Positions 39,061-49,561 of a stretch of DNA of 64,000 bases are shown in pieces. The notes under the pieces are model-generated. The model searched no databases. It had not been told where the DNA came from and worked only from the letters and a program-made list of their open reading frames with translations. The DNA is from Antedon mediterranea (Eukaryota; Echinodermata; Crinoidea; Comatulida; Antedonidae): positions 5,029,001 through 5,093,000 of the forward strand of contig NC_092673.1 of the NCBI RefSeq assembly GCF_964355755.1, in the 5' to 3' direction. Position numbers and translations under genes: made by a program. Every line of letters starts with the position of its first letter. Positions within the stretch are counted from its first letter, which is position 1.

Positions 39061-39698
39061 CTAAAGGCCAATTTACACAGACGAGCGGTAACGGTAAGCG
39101 GTAATTGTAAGCGAAAAACCGCGTGGCCTTTCCCATTTACACAGCGCGCGGAGTTCGCGAACGTAGTGGTGGAAAGTAGGTGCGTGTAGGCCTCGAGGCT
39201 AATGCATGTTACAGTCACTGCTGGCCTGGATGTGACTGACTGTCAGTAGGCCTAGCACACACAGGCCGAAGTTTTAGAGGGACTTGTTGCCTAATAACGT
39301 ACTAAAATGTATATTTCCTTTACACTATCCTTATACAAACAATTATTCACGTCGTAGGTGTTTGTATTTCTGAATAAAAAGAAGTTGCAAAATAGGCTAG
39401 GCCTACTACGGCACTCGTATTTATTGTCGTCTTTGACTCGACGGACGCAAAAAAAAAGTTGTTGATAGATGACGTCATTTCAATCATATCGTTGGTTGGC
39501 CAGAATTCATAATTACCGCGCGGTAATTTCACAAAATCGAATCTGTTTCGATCCTGCTGAGCGGATTTCCGCTCAACCGCTCGTCCGCTCCGCGTTCTGT
39601 GTAAATGGTCATAAGAAATAACATAGATTCTATTTTTGCGTTTTCCGCTCAACTTTACCGCTTACCGTTACCGCTCGTCTGTGTAAATTGGCCTTTAG
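39061..39698. mobile_element. 638-bp foldback element with 44-bp perfect TIRs and nested inner TIRs
   Basis: Positions 39061-39104 are an exact reverse complement of 39655-39698 (starting CTAAAGGCCAATTTACACAG). Inside, CCATTTACACAGCGCGCGG (39133-39151) is inverted at 39590-39608 with two mismatches and resembles the outer end. A TAA adjoins AGGCC on the left and TTA follows GGCCT on the right, so a 3-bp duplication is not clean. AGGCC-ATTTACAC ends relate it to H1 Harbinger-like MITEs. The 101-codon minus frame inside (39347-39652) shows no transposase motif. Confidence 0.85.
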
Positions 39699-40270
39699 GC
39701 CTATAGCCACTGATTGAGACTTTAATTAACATCGATCTGCCTTTATCCCCTTTCTTGTCTGCATTGAAATTCGATTGGTCTCTCGTAAAATGCAGATCAC
39801 ACAATGCTCCGACCTAATTACTGTCCAGTTCAATATAATGGTAAAATTGCTTTTGTTAATTCAAATAGATAATCTTTTGTAATAGGAAATCTATAGTCAT
39901 GGTTGATTCGCCTCACGAGGATTCTTTATATTCCCTTCTTTTATACTCTACTTTTGAGTTACATCCTAATATATTATACTCAAAGAGACCGAACCACTAG
40001 GATTAGCATACGAGTTGAATAGATTGTATAAAATCAAGATCTATCCCTATCTATCTATCTATACCCTGTATTCAATAATAACTGTTTCATTGCATTTATT
40101 TGGTAAAAGCGAAGCAATTAAAATAAAAGACAGAGCAAGGTTTAATCGGGGGTACTAGTTTTAAAACAAATACTTTCAATAACCAAGTTAATATAGTCAC
40201 ACATTCTTGCTTCATGCTTGTGATTTGCTTCCGATAAATTAGCAGTAAAATATCATACGTGATACATAAA
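39699..40270. other. non-coding DNA
   Basis: Only a short (CTAT)n run near 40045-40062; no gene. Confidence 0.5.
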
Positions 40271-40438
40271 AAGAGGAGCACTGAGCGAAGACAAGATCAG
40301 TAAATGACAACTTTGTTGACTTAGGGAGTGAAGTTGAAAGACTTTTGTGTTACAACCCTGGCACTAGGTCAGGATTGAACCCTGGAGCATGGGATTGGAA
40401 GGCAAACACCTTAACCACCAAGCTATAAGCTCCACTCT
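40271..40438 (-). mobile_element. tRNA-derived SINE (minus strand)
   Basis: On the minus strand the head begins GAGTGGAGCTTATAGCTTGG and carries a box A-like TATAGCTTGGTGGTTAA (40412-40428). The box B GGTTCAATCC (40372-40381) is a perfect match to the consensus GGTTCRANYCC. Spacing between boxes is tRNA-like. The downstream body is short and ends without a clear tail. It differs from the SINE at 29554. Not a functional tRNA, as the stems do not pair fully. Confidence 0.7.
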
Positions 40439-41501
40439 TTCTTACCTTATTTTTTCCCTTATTTCTTCATGTGTATTCACTGTCATCTTTCATTGCCTCT
40501 CTATTAACATCAACTTCAAACCTGAAACTTTCAGGAAAATTTAAGAAAAATAATTCTTAATTTAGCACATTGTTAAATATACATGTGGGGGTGGGGTTGT
40601 GTTTTAAGGGTCATGCGGGGTGATGTTTAAGAGATGCAATGATCTACGAGACTTGGTTAGACGTAGGCTAGGATGCGGTGATCTGCCAGGCAAAGACTTC
40701 TTTTCTGGGTGGGCCACAATAATCTACCGAAGTGACGCTTGCTGGGATAATGATCCGCTAGGCTCTCATGGAGCAATACTCTATACTTCATAGCGTAAGT
40801 GACGTAGGCTGAGTGGAATAAACCGAAAAGGCCAGTGTAATCAACACAATAACCGTGATATTGCTGCAACATAATTCTATAATAAAGTACAGTTATTGTG
40901 TAGAAGGTGACAGGATATCATGATTACATAATGCCAAACATTTAGATTAAAGCAACCTTGTTTGAAATAGACACTCGATGATTTCAAATTCACAAATTAA
41001 TCTTCCGTCGTATCCTCTAAACTATTTAATGTCTTGTTAAATTATCAGACAATGATAGCACGATTTGTCGGGATTAAGAATATTACATCGAGCAATTATG
41101 AAACCATTGAATGTGTATTTGGCGGACACACATCTTTAGGTTCCGACCCTGTGACGTGATAAGCTTCTATTTTGTGTCATTAAGTAAACATCTCAGAAAT
41201 ATCATTGTAATAATTATTATTAACAGCGTTCAGTGTAGTATTTGATACATTTAGAAAGATGACAATGAATTAATAATTGACTAATCGAAGATGAAAAGTT
41301 TGCGATTCTTACCGAAATAGATTCGAACCGGGTCTTCTGTAACTCATTTTAGTTAGACATAGACATTGATTAACTATTAGTATATTTATAGACCTGACTT
41401 CTTATTATCATATTTTGTAAATAAATAAATGTTGTACAAAGGTTTGAAAAACTATTAATTGCCTCATAGGTTTTTAGGTATTTATGAGAATTATTCTTAT
41501 T
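40439..41501. other. non-coding DNA
   Basis: No gene or repeat recognised. Confidence 0.5.
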
Positions 41502-41602
41502 CTGTGATATGCCCAAATATGGTAGTGATATGACATCATTATGTCCATATATGGGCATATCACATTTTTTGCCACATAAAGTTTGATGGTGTAGACAGGG
41601 CT
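41502..41602. mobile_element. H2 MITE, copy 3 (left-truncated)
   Basis: Has the core (TGATATGCCCAAATATGGTAGT) and right end (AGTTTGATGGTGTAGACAGG then GCT and TAA at 41603-41605), but lacks the left inverted end. Accounts for much of the 127-codon minus frame at 41370-41753. Confidence 0.85.
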
Positions 41603-41605
41603 TAA

Positions 41606-42120
41606 GGGGACACTTTGCTGGGTCTCGAATGTGTTCGCACTGATTATTGCAGTACATTAATAGTTTAGGCCAACACAACATGGAAACCACCAAACATAAA
41701 TGGAAATCCCATCTAAACTTAACTACAGTATTACAATTGAAAAAATAAAACAATTATAATCAAATTAAAACTACAATTAGCAAGCCGACTCATCAAATAT
41801 TGATGTCGCAAATTGTTTAGGGTTAATGATATTGACTTATTCAAGAATGTTTATATAATTATAAAATCTCTAGCAAAAGGACCCGACAGAGGTCCAGTCT
41901 ATGGGACCTTTCTATCGGATGAATTTGTATAATAAAGATAATCAAATACACAATTGATATTGATTTACGTAATTGATATCGGTCATAATGTTGGTCACAT
42001 CAAAGGATTTGCCGACGAGTTGACCAATAAGTCGGTAATTGGAACATGAAGTCACCAATGAACAGGTATTCTACTCGTTGATTAAGGTCTTTATTGAATT
42101 TATCGGTTGCCCGTCTGATC
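41606..42120. other. non-coding DNA
   Basis: Nothing recognised. Confidence 0.5.
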
Positions 42121-42123
42121 TAA

Positions 42124-42238
42124 AGCTCTGTCTACACTATCAAACTTTATGTGACAACAAATATGATGTGCCCATATATGGACATGATGATGTCATATCA
42201 CTACCATATTTAAGCATATCACTACCATATTTGGGCAC
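42124..42238. mobile_element. H2 MITE, copy 4 (right-truncated)
   Basis: TAA at 42121-42123, then AGCTCTGTCTACACTATCAA and the core ending TACCATATTTGGGCACA. The right end is absent. It has the reverse core orientation relative to copy 3. Confidence 0.85.
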
Positions 42239-42543
42239 AGAGAATAGGTTTGGGAATAAATGAGTAAATTTAAAGTGTAGCTCCGGGTTTGAAATTTCTA
42301 TTGTAAACTTTACAGCAACATTGATAATAACCTCGCTTATTGTTCTACAGTGAAGCAGAACGAGTGTCGTGAAAAGTAACAAAATATCATGAAATCTACC
42401 AAAATTGACTCTCATTGATGTAAAATTTAGGCATATTTTATGCCTATACTATCTAAAAGTGCTTACTAAATTGTATAATGACATTGAACATCAGAAGATT
42501 ATACCTCTTATAATATTCACGAAATAAACCATTGAAATGTTAA

Positions 42544-42545
<2 letters not shown>

Positions 42546-42619
<74 letters not shown>
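42546..42619. repeat. (AT)n microsatellite
   Basis: About 37 uninterrupted AT dinucleotides directly abutting a TTAA-family element, which has lost its left end at this junction. Confidence 0.98.
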
Positions 42620-42622
<3 letters not shown>

Positions 42623-42840
42623 ATATGCCATTTTAATGTCATATAATAGTTATTCACTTTGACAAAAAACTGGATCGAAAATAAAATTATTTTTTCTGAA
42701 AAAATATAAATTAACAATTTATATTTTTGATTGTTTTTTTTTCTACAGAAATAAATAACTTTATTAAAACTGCAAATGGACTGTTCAAAGTCTGATTTAT
42801 TATCTTTATTTTTCAGGTTTTTGGGACATTACATCTTTAA
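42620..42840 (-). mobile_element. TTAA-family element, copy 6 (left end replaced by (AT)n)
   Basis: TAATATGCCATTTTAATGTC, CTTTGACAAAAAACTGGATCG, AACTTTATTAAAACTGC, GTTCAAAGTCTGATTTATTA, right end GGGACATTACATCT, TTAA at 42837-42840. Confidence 0.8.
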
Positions 42841-43716
42841 ACACGGAGCTACCCTTTAAGATAAGAATGGTATAGCAACAAACAAAAATTACATTACATT
42901 ATATTGATTGCTGTTTGCGTGCGAAGTTAAACCTAAAGGACACTAAACAATTATTCAAAAGGACTTGAAATTATTCCAACACTATCAACCAATACCAGTG
43001 TACGGTTAACTTGCATACCGTATAATATAATGTACTCGGTATTATGACGATAGATCAAGAAGAAATTGATTTCTTATCCGATGGATATTAGAAAAACACA
43101 CTGGTATGAAAAGACGCATTCAATGTCCATTCTTTGAATATTGGATATACAGACGAGTACAAAGGACCGAGTGTTAATTAGATGAGCCAGATTTAGGTCT
43201 TTAACTTTATGTTTGTAACACTTAATATACTTAACCGACTTTACTTTGTCGGCTCTTCTGAAGTTTCTTTAAGAACTGTTAATAAGTCTAAGTGTACTCT
43301 TGTTTGTTTTCTGCATTTTGCAGACTTTTCTTACGAGTGGTTCTCAGGTGCAAATTTAATAGCAACTTATAATAAAGATATGTAATTTTTTCATAAAGGC
43401 CAATAAACTTGTTCGATAGGTCATTATGAAATAATATATTTACTTATGGTGGGTGGAATCTTACATACTTTAAATACCTTTGAAATAGTTATTATATATA
43501 GGCCCAAGAAGAATATCCGACTGTGTCAGCCTACAGAAGGATAACTTAAAAATACTTGAACTAATTAAATTAATTATTATAAAATTATAAGAATTAGGAA
43601 ACCATATATCTTGTCAATTTATTTCTTTTATTTAAGCACTTGTCTTTCTTTGTGTTTGTCACACAGAAATTTATCTTTACTTTGATTCAATGTTACTTTA
43701 TTTTATTTCATAATTT
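42841..43716. other. non-coding DNA
   Basis: No gene or repeat recognised. Confidence 0.5.
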
Positions 43717-44046
43717 TTAAAGATGTATTGTCCCCCAAAAACATGAAAAATAATAAAGATTAATAAAATCATACTTTGAATACTGTAGATTATTTTTGTA
43801 GTTTTAATAAAGTTAATCACTTCCAGAAAAATTAATGGTTAAATACAACCAAAAACGCCAAAAACCCATTGGTTGGCAGCCAATTTGACTATTTTTCTGC
43901 TTTAAATTACAGTTTGTTAGGTAAATACATTTTTTTTTTATCCAATTTTTTGTCAAAGTAGATAACTACTAGGTGATATTAAAATGGTATTATTCAATAA
44001 AAAGTGTTTTAAGACTTATTTTTTCAGGAGGACAATACATCTTTAA
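43717..44046 (+). mobile_element. TTAA-family element, copy 7 (complete)
   Basis: Best-preserved + orientation copy: TTAA (43717-43720), AGATGTATTGTCCCCCAAAA, ATCATACTTTGAATACTG, TTAATAAAGTTAATCACTTCC, GCAGCCAATTTGACTATTTTT, GCTTTAAATTACAGTTTG, GTAAATACATTTTT, AGTAGATAACTACTAGG, GGAGGACAATACATCT, TTAA (44043-44046). About 330 bp, no coding capacity. TTAA on both sides fits a piggyBac-type duplication, although the AGATG terminus is not the usual piggyBac CCC start. Confidence 0.9.
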
Positions 44047-44792
44047 ATGAAACTTTAAAAAGAAGCACTGAGGAGAGAGAAGAGTTGTCAATGACAACTG
44101 TCTCTCCAGCCCCAGACAAATAATAAATGTAAAATTCACAATTTATTTATCTATTGTGCTGATTTCGTTTTCCCTTGCTTTCTAGAAAACGAATTTCCGA
44201 TTTTTATATCCTGTATCAATTTCATAATTCATCTAATCGCTTACAATTTAATGGCGTATTAATATCATAACTTGTCGGTTTACACGTAAAACGAATAGAA
44301 TATTGATTGCCCTGTTGATGTTTAGGAAATTGTACACTAATTATCTCTTACCGAAAGCATTAACAAATTAATGGACTCATCGACGAACGATGAAAAAAAC
44401 TTAATTGACCAATTTTATAGAAATATGAACATCATATCATATTTTTAGTACACCGAATATAGATAATGGACGCAACGGGTATTTATCTATAAATAACGTT
44501 GTCTCTTATGTGTTAAATCATTGGTTATAGGTCGCTTTTCAAAATTGCTATTTTCTTCAGTGTCATAGATAGTGCTTGGTCTTTGTGAATAACATGACCA
44601 CGTGTATGTGGTCATTGTGAATAATGACCAGCAGGTATTGAGAAATGGTCATCTCGAAGGTATAGAATCGATTCAGAATTTAGGTTATAGAGAAATGTCT
44701 ATACTGGACATGATCACCAAAACCTATCGCGTTAACCAGACTCTACCATGGAGCTAGGCCTATACGCTGGGTAGATTAAAATTATAACTATA
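44047..44792. other. non-coding DNA
   Basis: No gene. GACCACGTGTATGTGGTC near 44597-44614 is a short inverted repeat enclosing an E-box (CACGTG). Confidence 0.4.
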
Positions 44793-45146
44793 TTAAAGGT
44801 GTACTGTACCCCTGAAAAAATAATTCTTACAACATTTTTTGTTGAATATTTCATTTTAGTGTAACATAATAGTTATCCACTTTGAACAAAAATTGGATCG
44901 AAAAAAATTGTATTTACCTGAAAAAAATGTAATTTAAAGCAAAAAATGGTCAAATTGGCTGCCAGCTAATGGATTTTTGGTTGAAATTAACCATTTATTT
45001 TTGTCATTTTATAAGTGAAAACATTTATTTTTCTTTTTTTTTTCTATGGAAGTGATTAACTTTATTAAAACTACAAAATAACATATTCAAAGTCTGATTT
45101 AATTAATCTTCATTTTTCATGTTTTTGGGGGACAATACATCTTTAA
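44793..45146 (-). mobile_element. TTAA-family element, copy 8 (complete)
   Basis: TTAA at 44793-44796, AGGTGTACTGTACCCCTGAA, TAATAGTTATCCACTTTGAAC, TTTAAAGCAAAAAATGGTC, AAATTGGCTGCCAGCTAATGG, CTATTCAAAGTCTGATTTAA-type 3' words, GGGGGACAATACATCT, TTAA at 45143-45146. Its 3' flank is repeated after copy 9. Confidence 0.9.
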
Positions 45147-45301
45147 AGACGAATTGAATTTAATAGAATTTAGTGTACTATATAGCCATGAAAGATTTAA
45201 CAGGAGAAATTTGCTTTAGCATTAAAACGGTCGAGAAAATGTATGATAACTTTTAAACTGTAGGGGGCGTGCTGCTCTGGATAGATTATAAAGTGTTACT
45301 A

Positions 45302-45853
45302 TGTAATGTATTGTCCCTTTGACTAATTCCAAAAAAAATTTTTTTTTTAATTTCGAAAAAAAGTGGGTAATTTTGAAGTATCATAATAGTTATTAACTTT
45401 CACAAAAAATTAGTCGGAAAAAAAAATAATTTAACCGAAATACAGATGTTTTTTTGTTCAAAAAATAACTTTGACTTCCAGTCAAAGTTTTCAATAAAAA
45501 CATATCTCATAATGCAACGCACTTATTTGGCTACTCTGTATGCATAATCATAAAACTTCCTCGCGATCTGTGTGAAAACACCTTCTCAACCGTGACGAGT
45601 TGTAAACAATCCTAATTACCATCATGAATAATGCATACTCATGGTTTGAAATCTTTGTTTACTTTCGCTTGCGACGATTTCCCAGACGAAATGTAATCTA
45701 ATTAATTTACCTGTTAAATACGTAAAATTGTTGTTTTTGGCTCGAATTTTCGACTTAAAGTGAATAACTTTAATATTACTTTGATATGGCCAATTTAAAT
45801 TTAGAATATTTTTTTTTTCATTTTTTGTGTTTCAAGGGACAATACATCTTTAA
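45302..45853 (-). mobile_element. TTAA-family element, copy 9 (long variant)
   Basis: Left end ATGTATTGTCCCTTTGA (TTAA not intact), ATCATAATAGTTATTAACTTTC, AAATTAGTCGG, and right end AAGGGACAATACATCT with TTAA at 45850-45853. About 200 bp of extra, more balanced DNA (about 45495-45700) sits inside, making it about 550 bp. Possibly a less-deleted relative of the ~330-bp copies. Confidence 0.7.
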
Positions 45854-46402
45854 AGATGAGAATTAAATTTAATATAATTTAATGTATTATATAGCCCTAC
45901 TAAAACATTTAACAGGAGAAATTTGCTTTAGCATCAACACGTATCATCGAGTTACCTGCTTTGACGTTTGTACATTGATTGAATTCGTTCCAATTATATC
46001 TCATGTATCATTTTAACAAGCTTAACGATTGATCAAAAGGTGTTTAGATTTGAGTAATTGCTTAAATGGACGGTCTGACTGTAACATGAAAACGAAGGAT
46101 GTTCATCTCCTTTATTATTCAATAGGCGAGGCTTAATCCGGCCGGATGGTAATCCCTGTTTTAGATTTCGGTGGGTTTGATATAATTAGCTGATTGCCTT
46201 ATCCCATTTGAGTATAGGAAGACAAGACGTGTATTCAAATCTGTCTACATCGAAAAGCAGTAGGCTACAATTAATTAAGCTATATGGACAAAAATAGTCG
46301 GTTATTGGATGCTCAGAATACTATGATCTTATGTAAATTGTAATGGGTGCATGTTTGACTTAATTAAGGGGAGCTAAGCCTCAAGGCAGGACCACCAAGG
46401 GA
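45854..46402. other. non-coding, begins with duplicated flank
   Basis: 45854-45940 (ATTTAACAGGAGAAATTTGC, TTTAGCATC) matches the flank after copy 8 (45147-45235), showing that a segment including the element was duplicated. The rest is unremarkable. Confidence 0.5.
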
Positions 46403-46634
46403 ACTCAATAATTATACTTACTATTGGCGATTATTATTATTATTACAAAATTGTGCTACTGAGTTACTGCAGTAACTGCATTAGAATAAGCTCAACAAGG
46501 TTCCTAAAGTAAAACTCGTAATTGCTTTAAATTATATTTTTTTATATACATTATTTTCCTATATTTTACAATATCTCAATAATTATACTTACTATTGGCG
46601 ATTAAGGGATAATATCAATATTGTGCTACTGCAA
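46403..46634. repeat. 30-bp direct duplication flanking short spacer
   Basis: 46403-46432 and 46575-46604 are identical over 30 bp (CTCAATAATTATACTTACTA then TTGGCGATTA), and ATTGTGCTACTG follows both. The second copy is the direct target of the 46635 transposon insertion. Confidence 0.85.
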
Positions 46635-48563
46635 CAGTGTTCTCCCCAGGCCTTTGAAGCGTCACGGTACCGTGACGCTTGGGTTCTCTACCGTGACGCT
46701 TTACGGTCGGCCGTGACGCTTAAAACCTTATCCGTGACGCTTAAAAATATCAACCACAACAATCTAAAAATAGATTAACAGGCAGGTACGGTACTTTTTC
46801 TAGAGCTGAGGCGCGGCATGCATAAAGAGCCTAATGCATACGAGACACGTGACATGACCACTAGACGAAAAACAAAAGACTGCGTAACAAAGTGTTAAAC
46901 AACTGAGACTCGCTTTCACCGGCCGCGCCGCCGCCGAGAGATGTAAACACGTGTTTTGTTACTGCCATGTCTCTCTTTCGATCTCTAGTATTTGGCTGTT
47001 GTCTAAAGTGTAGTAACTTGTATATTGTAAATAAAGTAAATGATTAATTGTATTGTTTTTCTTGTAAAAATGTTATGTGTATTAAAAATAAATATCGATG
47101 ATATTATTATTTTCAATATCACACTGAATTAATCGACTCTATCGGTGGGATTTACTCTTTCGTTGGTAACATACGCACGTCATCAAATGATTTCTAGGCG
47201 CAATTCAATGCTAGCTGCTTTGATCGTATAATACATTCAAGAAGGCTACGATCGTTTTCCTATTTGCTAGTGTGCTAAAGTCTTATTTCACTTAACTTAA
47301 GGTACATTTGTACATCGGTGCTAGAATGTTTTAGGCCCTACTTCGTGAGAAAGTCGAGTGACAAGGGATGTCACATGGTATTGTGATATCAGTACTGCGA
47401 TACTGTATGTCACATGGTGCTTTCACCGGCCGCCGCCGAGAGATGTAAGCACGTGTTTTGTTACTGCCATGTCTCTCTTTCGAATGTTTTCCTATTTCCT
47501 TGTGCGCTATGAAGTCTTATTTCCGGGCAACTTGAGGTGTCTTACTAATGAGTAAGCCTAGTTTTATTTCATCGGGACTTGCCCCCGATATTTGTATTTG
47601 AACGCAAAAAATGTTTTTTTATCGCATATGTTTACCCGCCGGCGGAAAAAAAAGTAGGCTACGATCGTTTTTAATGTTTGCTAACGCGCTATTAGGTGTC
47701 GTTTCCGGCTAACTACAGTTGCCTACTGATGAGGCATATTTTTTTTTCATATATCGCGTACAGTATGTTTACATGCGGAAAAGTAGGCTCAATCGGGCTG
47801 TTTGCTAGCGCGCTATGAAGTGTCCTTTCCGGCCAACTACAGAGTTGTCCTACTGATGAGTAGGCATTTTTTATTTCATCGGGGAATTCCCCTTGACGTT
47901 CGTAATGAACGCAAAAAATGTTTCTTATCGCGTATGTTTACCGGCGGAAAAAGCAGGCTACGATCGTGCGGTTTGCTAGCGCGCTATGAAGTGTCTTTCC
48001 GGCCAACTACAGAGTTGTTCTACTCATGAGTAGGCCTAGTTTTATTTCATCGGGGAATTCCCCTTGACGTTCGTATTGAACGCAAAAACATTTTTTTATC
48101 GCGTATGTTTACTGGCGGAAAAAGTATGCTACGATGGTTTTACTGTTTGCTAGTGCGCTATAAAGTTTCGTTTCCGGCCAACTAGAGTTGTCCTACTGAT
48201 GAGTAGGCTAATAGATTAGGCCTATTTTTTTCATTGGGGCTTCCCCCTGACGTTCGTAATGAACGCAAAAAATGTTTCTTCGCGTATGTTTACCGGCGGA
48301 AAAAGTTGGCTACGATCGTTTTGTTGTTTGCTAGCGCGCTATAAGTGTTATTTCCGGCCAAACCAGAGGTGTCATTCAACATAAATGTTATGTGCGAGAG
48401 TGCCATTTCCGGCCATCTAGGGGGTAAATTACCAAAAACCGCTTCGCCACAGCCCCAACCATGGTGGGGCTGTGACTCAAGTACTTAGTGTCGGAATGCC
48501 CCCCGCCCCCCAGGGGGCGGGGGCGAAGCGTGACGCTTGATGTGAATCCTGGGGAGAACACTG
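46635..48563. mobile_element. 1.93-kb non-autonomous DNA transposon with 16-bp TIRs
   Basis: Perfect 16-bp inverted ends CAGTGTTCTCCCCAGG at 46635-46650 and 48548-48563, with direct CTGCAA outside each end (46629-46634, 48564-48569). The left subterminal region has a 24-bp perfect palindrome (46657-46680) and four CCGTGACGCTT motifs. The right end carries AAGCGTGACGCTT at 48526-48539 plus two GC-rich hairpins (48448-48474 and about 48500-48524). The body holds a 65-bp duplicated segment (GAGAGATGTAAACACGTGTT) and about six internal tandem units. No transposase frame. A CAGTG terminus recalls hAT-like elements, but hAT makes 8-bp duplications and only 6 bp match here, so the superfamily is open. 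Confidence 0.85.
47235..48365. repeat. ~170-bp tandem units inside the 1.93-kb transposon
   Basis: About six diverged units, each with GGCTACGATCGTTTT, GTTTGCTAGCGCGCTATGAA, TTTCCGGCCAACTACAGAG, TTGTCCTACTGATGAGTAGG, CCCCTTGACGTTCGTAATGA, CGCGTATGTTTACCGGCGG. Unit starts fall near 47246, 47657, 47786, 47956, 48127 and 48310 (spacing about 130-183 bp for the last five). Short frames here are by-products. Confidence 0.85.
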
Positions 48564-48569
48564 CTGCAA

Positions 48570-49558
48570 TAACATGAGTTTGTTTTTTTCTAGAAGTGAA
48601 TGCGACAGTCGTCACTTAAACAGTGCGTATTACCTCAAAAACCATCTTAAAAACGTTAAAAGATAAAGACTAAATCAAATGTAGGCCTATTACAAGTTAC
48701 TGCAGTAACTTGTAGAATGTAGGCCTATTATTACAAGTTACTGCAGTAACTGGTAGAATAAGTTTGTCAAGGTCCCTTACTGCTCTGAACAAGTTAGTAG
48801 ATCTGAACAAATAGTAGAAACTTCTGCATTCCGTTCAACAAAACAAACACACATTAAAAAGTTGTTTTCAGTTATACGCTTTTATCACTCTTTAAACGGA
48901 CTAATGTTTCCATTTTACTTCATCTATTGGCGGTTAATACTGTTTTTTGGCTTGAATCTCACCGACAATATTTACTAATAAGTCGTAAATCTATCTACGA
49001 GATGTCATTAAACCGATCTAATTAAATGGCATCAACATTGAACATTAAAAGTAATTTTACCGATATTAGATTCTTTAATAAATAGATCTATCTATTGAAA
49101 GCAAATAAGAACCGACGATATCTATTACAATATTAATGTTTTGGTTTTGATCGTCACACGTGTCATGTTGCATGCGCAGAATCAGATTGATTTGTATATC
49201 TATATTGCGCATCATTATCGTCATGACATCATATCCTCTTATTTTTGTACTATAGGTTTGTATCAACTAAACTAATTATATTCTTTAATATTGACAAGCA
49301 ATAACACACTTACATTATCTTATTTTTATAAGATAATATTTGTATATAGTTATAGTATTGTTATGGCACTTAAACTTATTCGAGACTTGTCCCAGGCAAT
49401 CTAACAACAGGACACTGAAGCTTGCCTTGCCAAAAGAGGAACGAACTCGTAACAGTCTTTTGATCTTACGTCAAGCATATCTCTATGCGTATACTGTACA
49501 TTTCTTCGTGGTGCTGAATAGGGGTAATAATTATATTGCGATTTCACGGGAAGGTGTC
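48570..49558. other. non-coding, with palindromic TTACTGCAGTAA duplications
   Basis: 48691-48714 is a 24-bp perfect palindrome centred on CTGCAG, duplicated imperfectly at 48735-48758. AGTTACTGCAGTAACTG followed by AGAATAAG also appears left of the transposon (about 46464), so the transposon sits within an older duplicated sequence. Confidence 0.6.
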
Positions 49559-49561
49559 TAA

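Noticed and set aside
39347-39652. Transposase inside the 638-bp foldback element
   Set aside because: The 101-codon frame has no DDE, zinc-finger or other transposase motif and ends within the inverted repeat region.
40350-40438. Functional tRNA gene on the minus strand
   Set aside because: Box B is perfect, but the acceptor stem does not pair properly and the context is SINE-like.
41370-42415. Related HYQTLC..ISLPYL peptides in two frames, suggesting a small gene family
   Set aside because: The similarity is explained entirely by two H2 MITE copies at 41502 and 42124.
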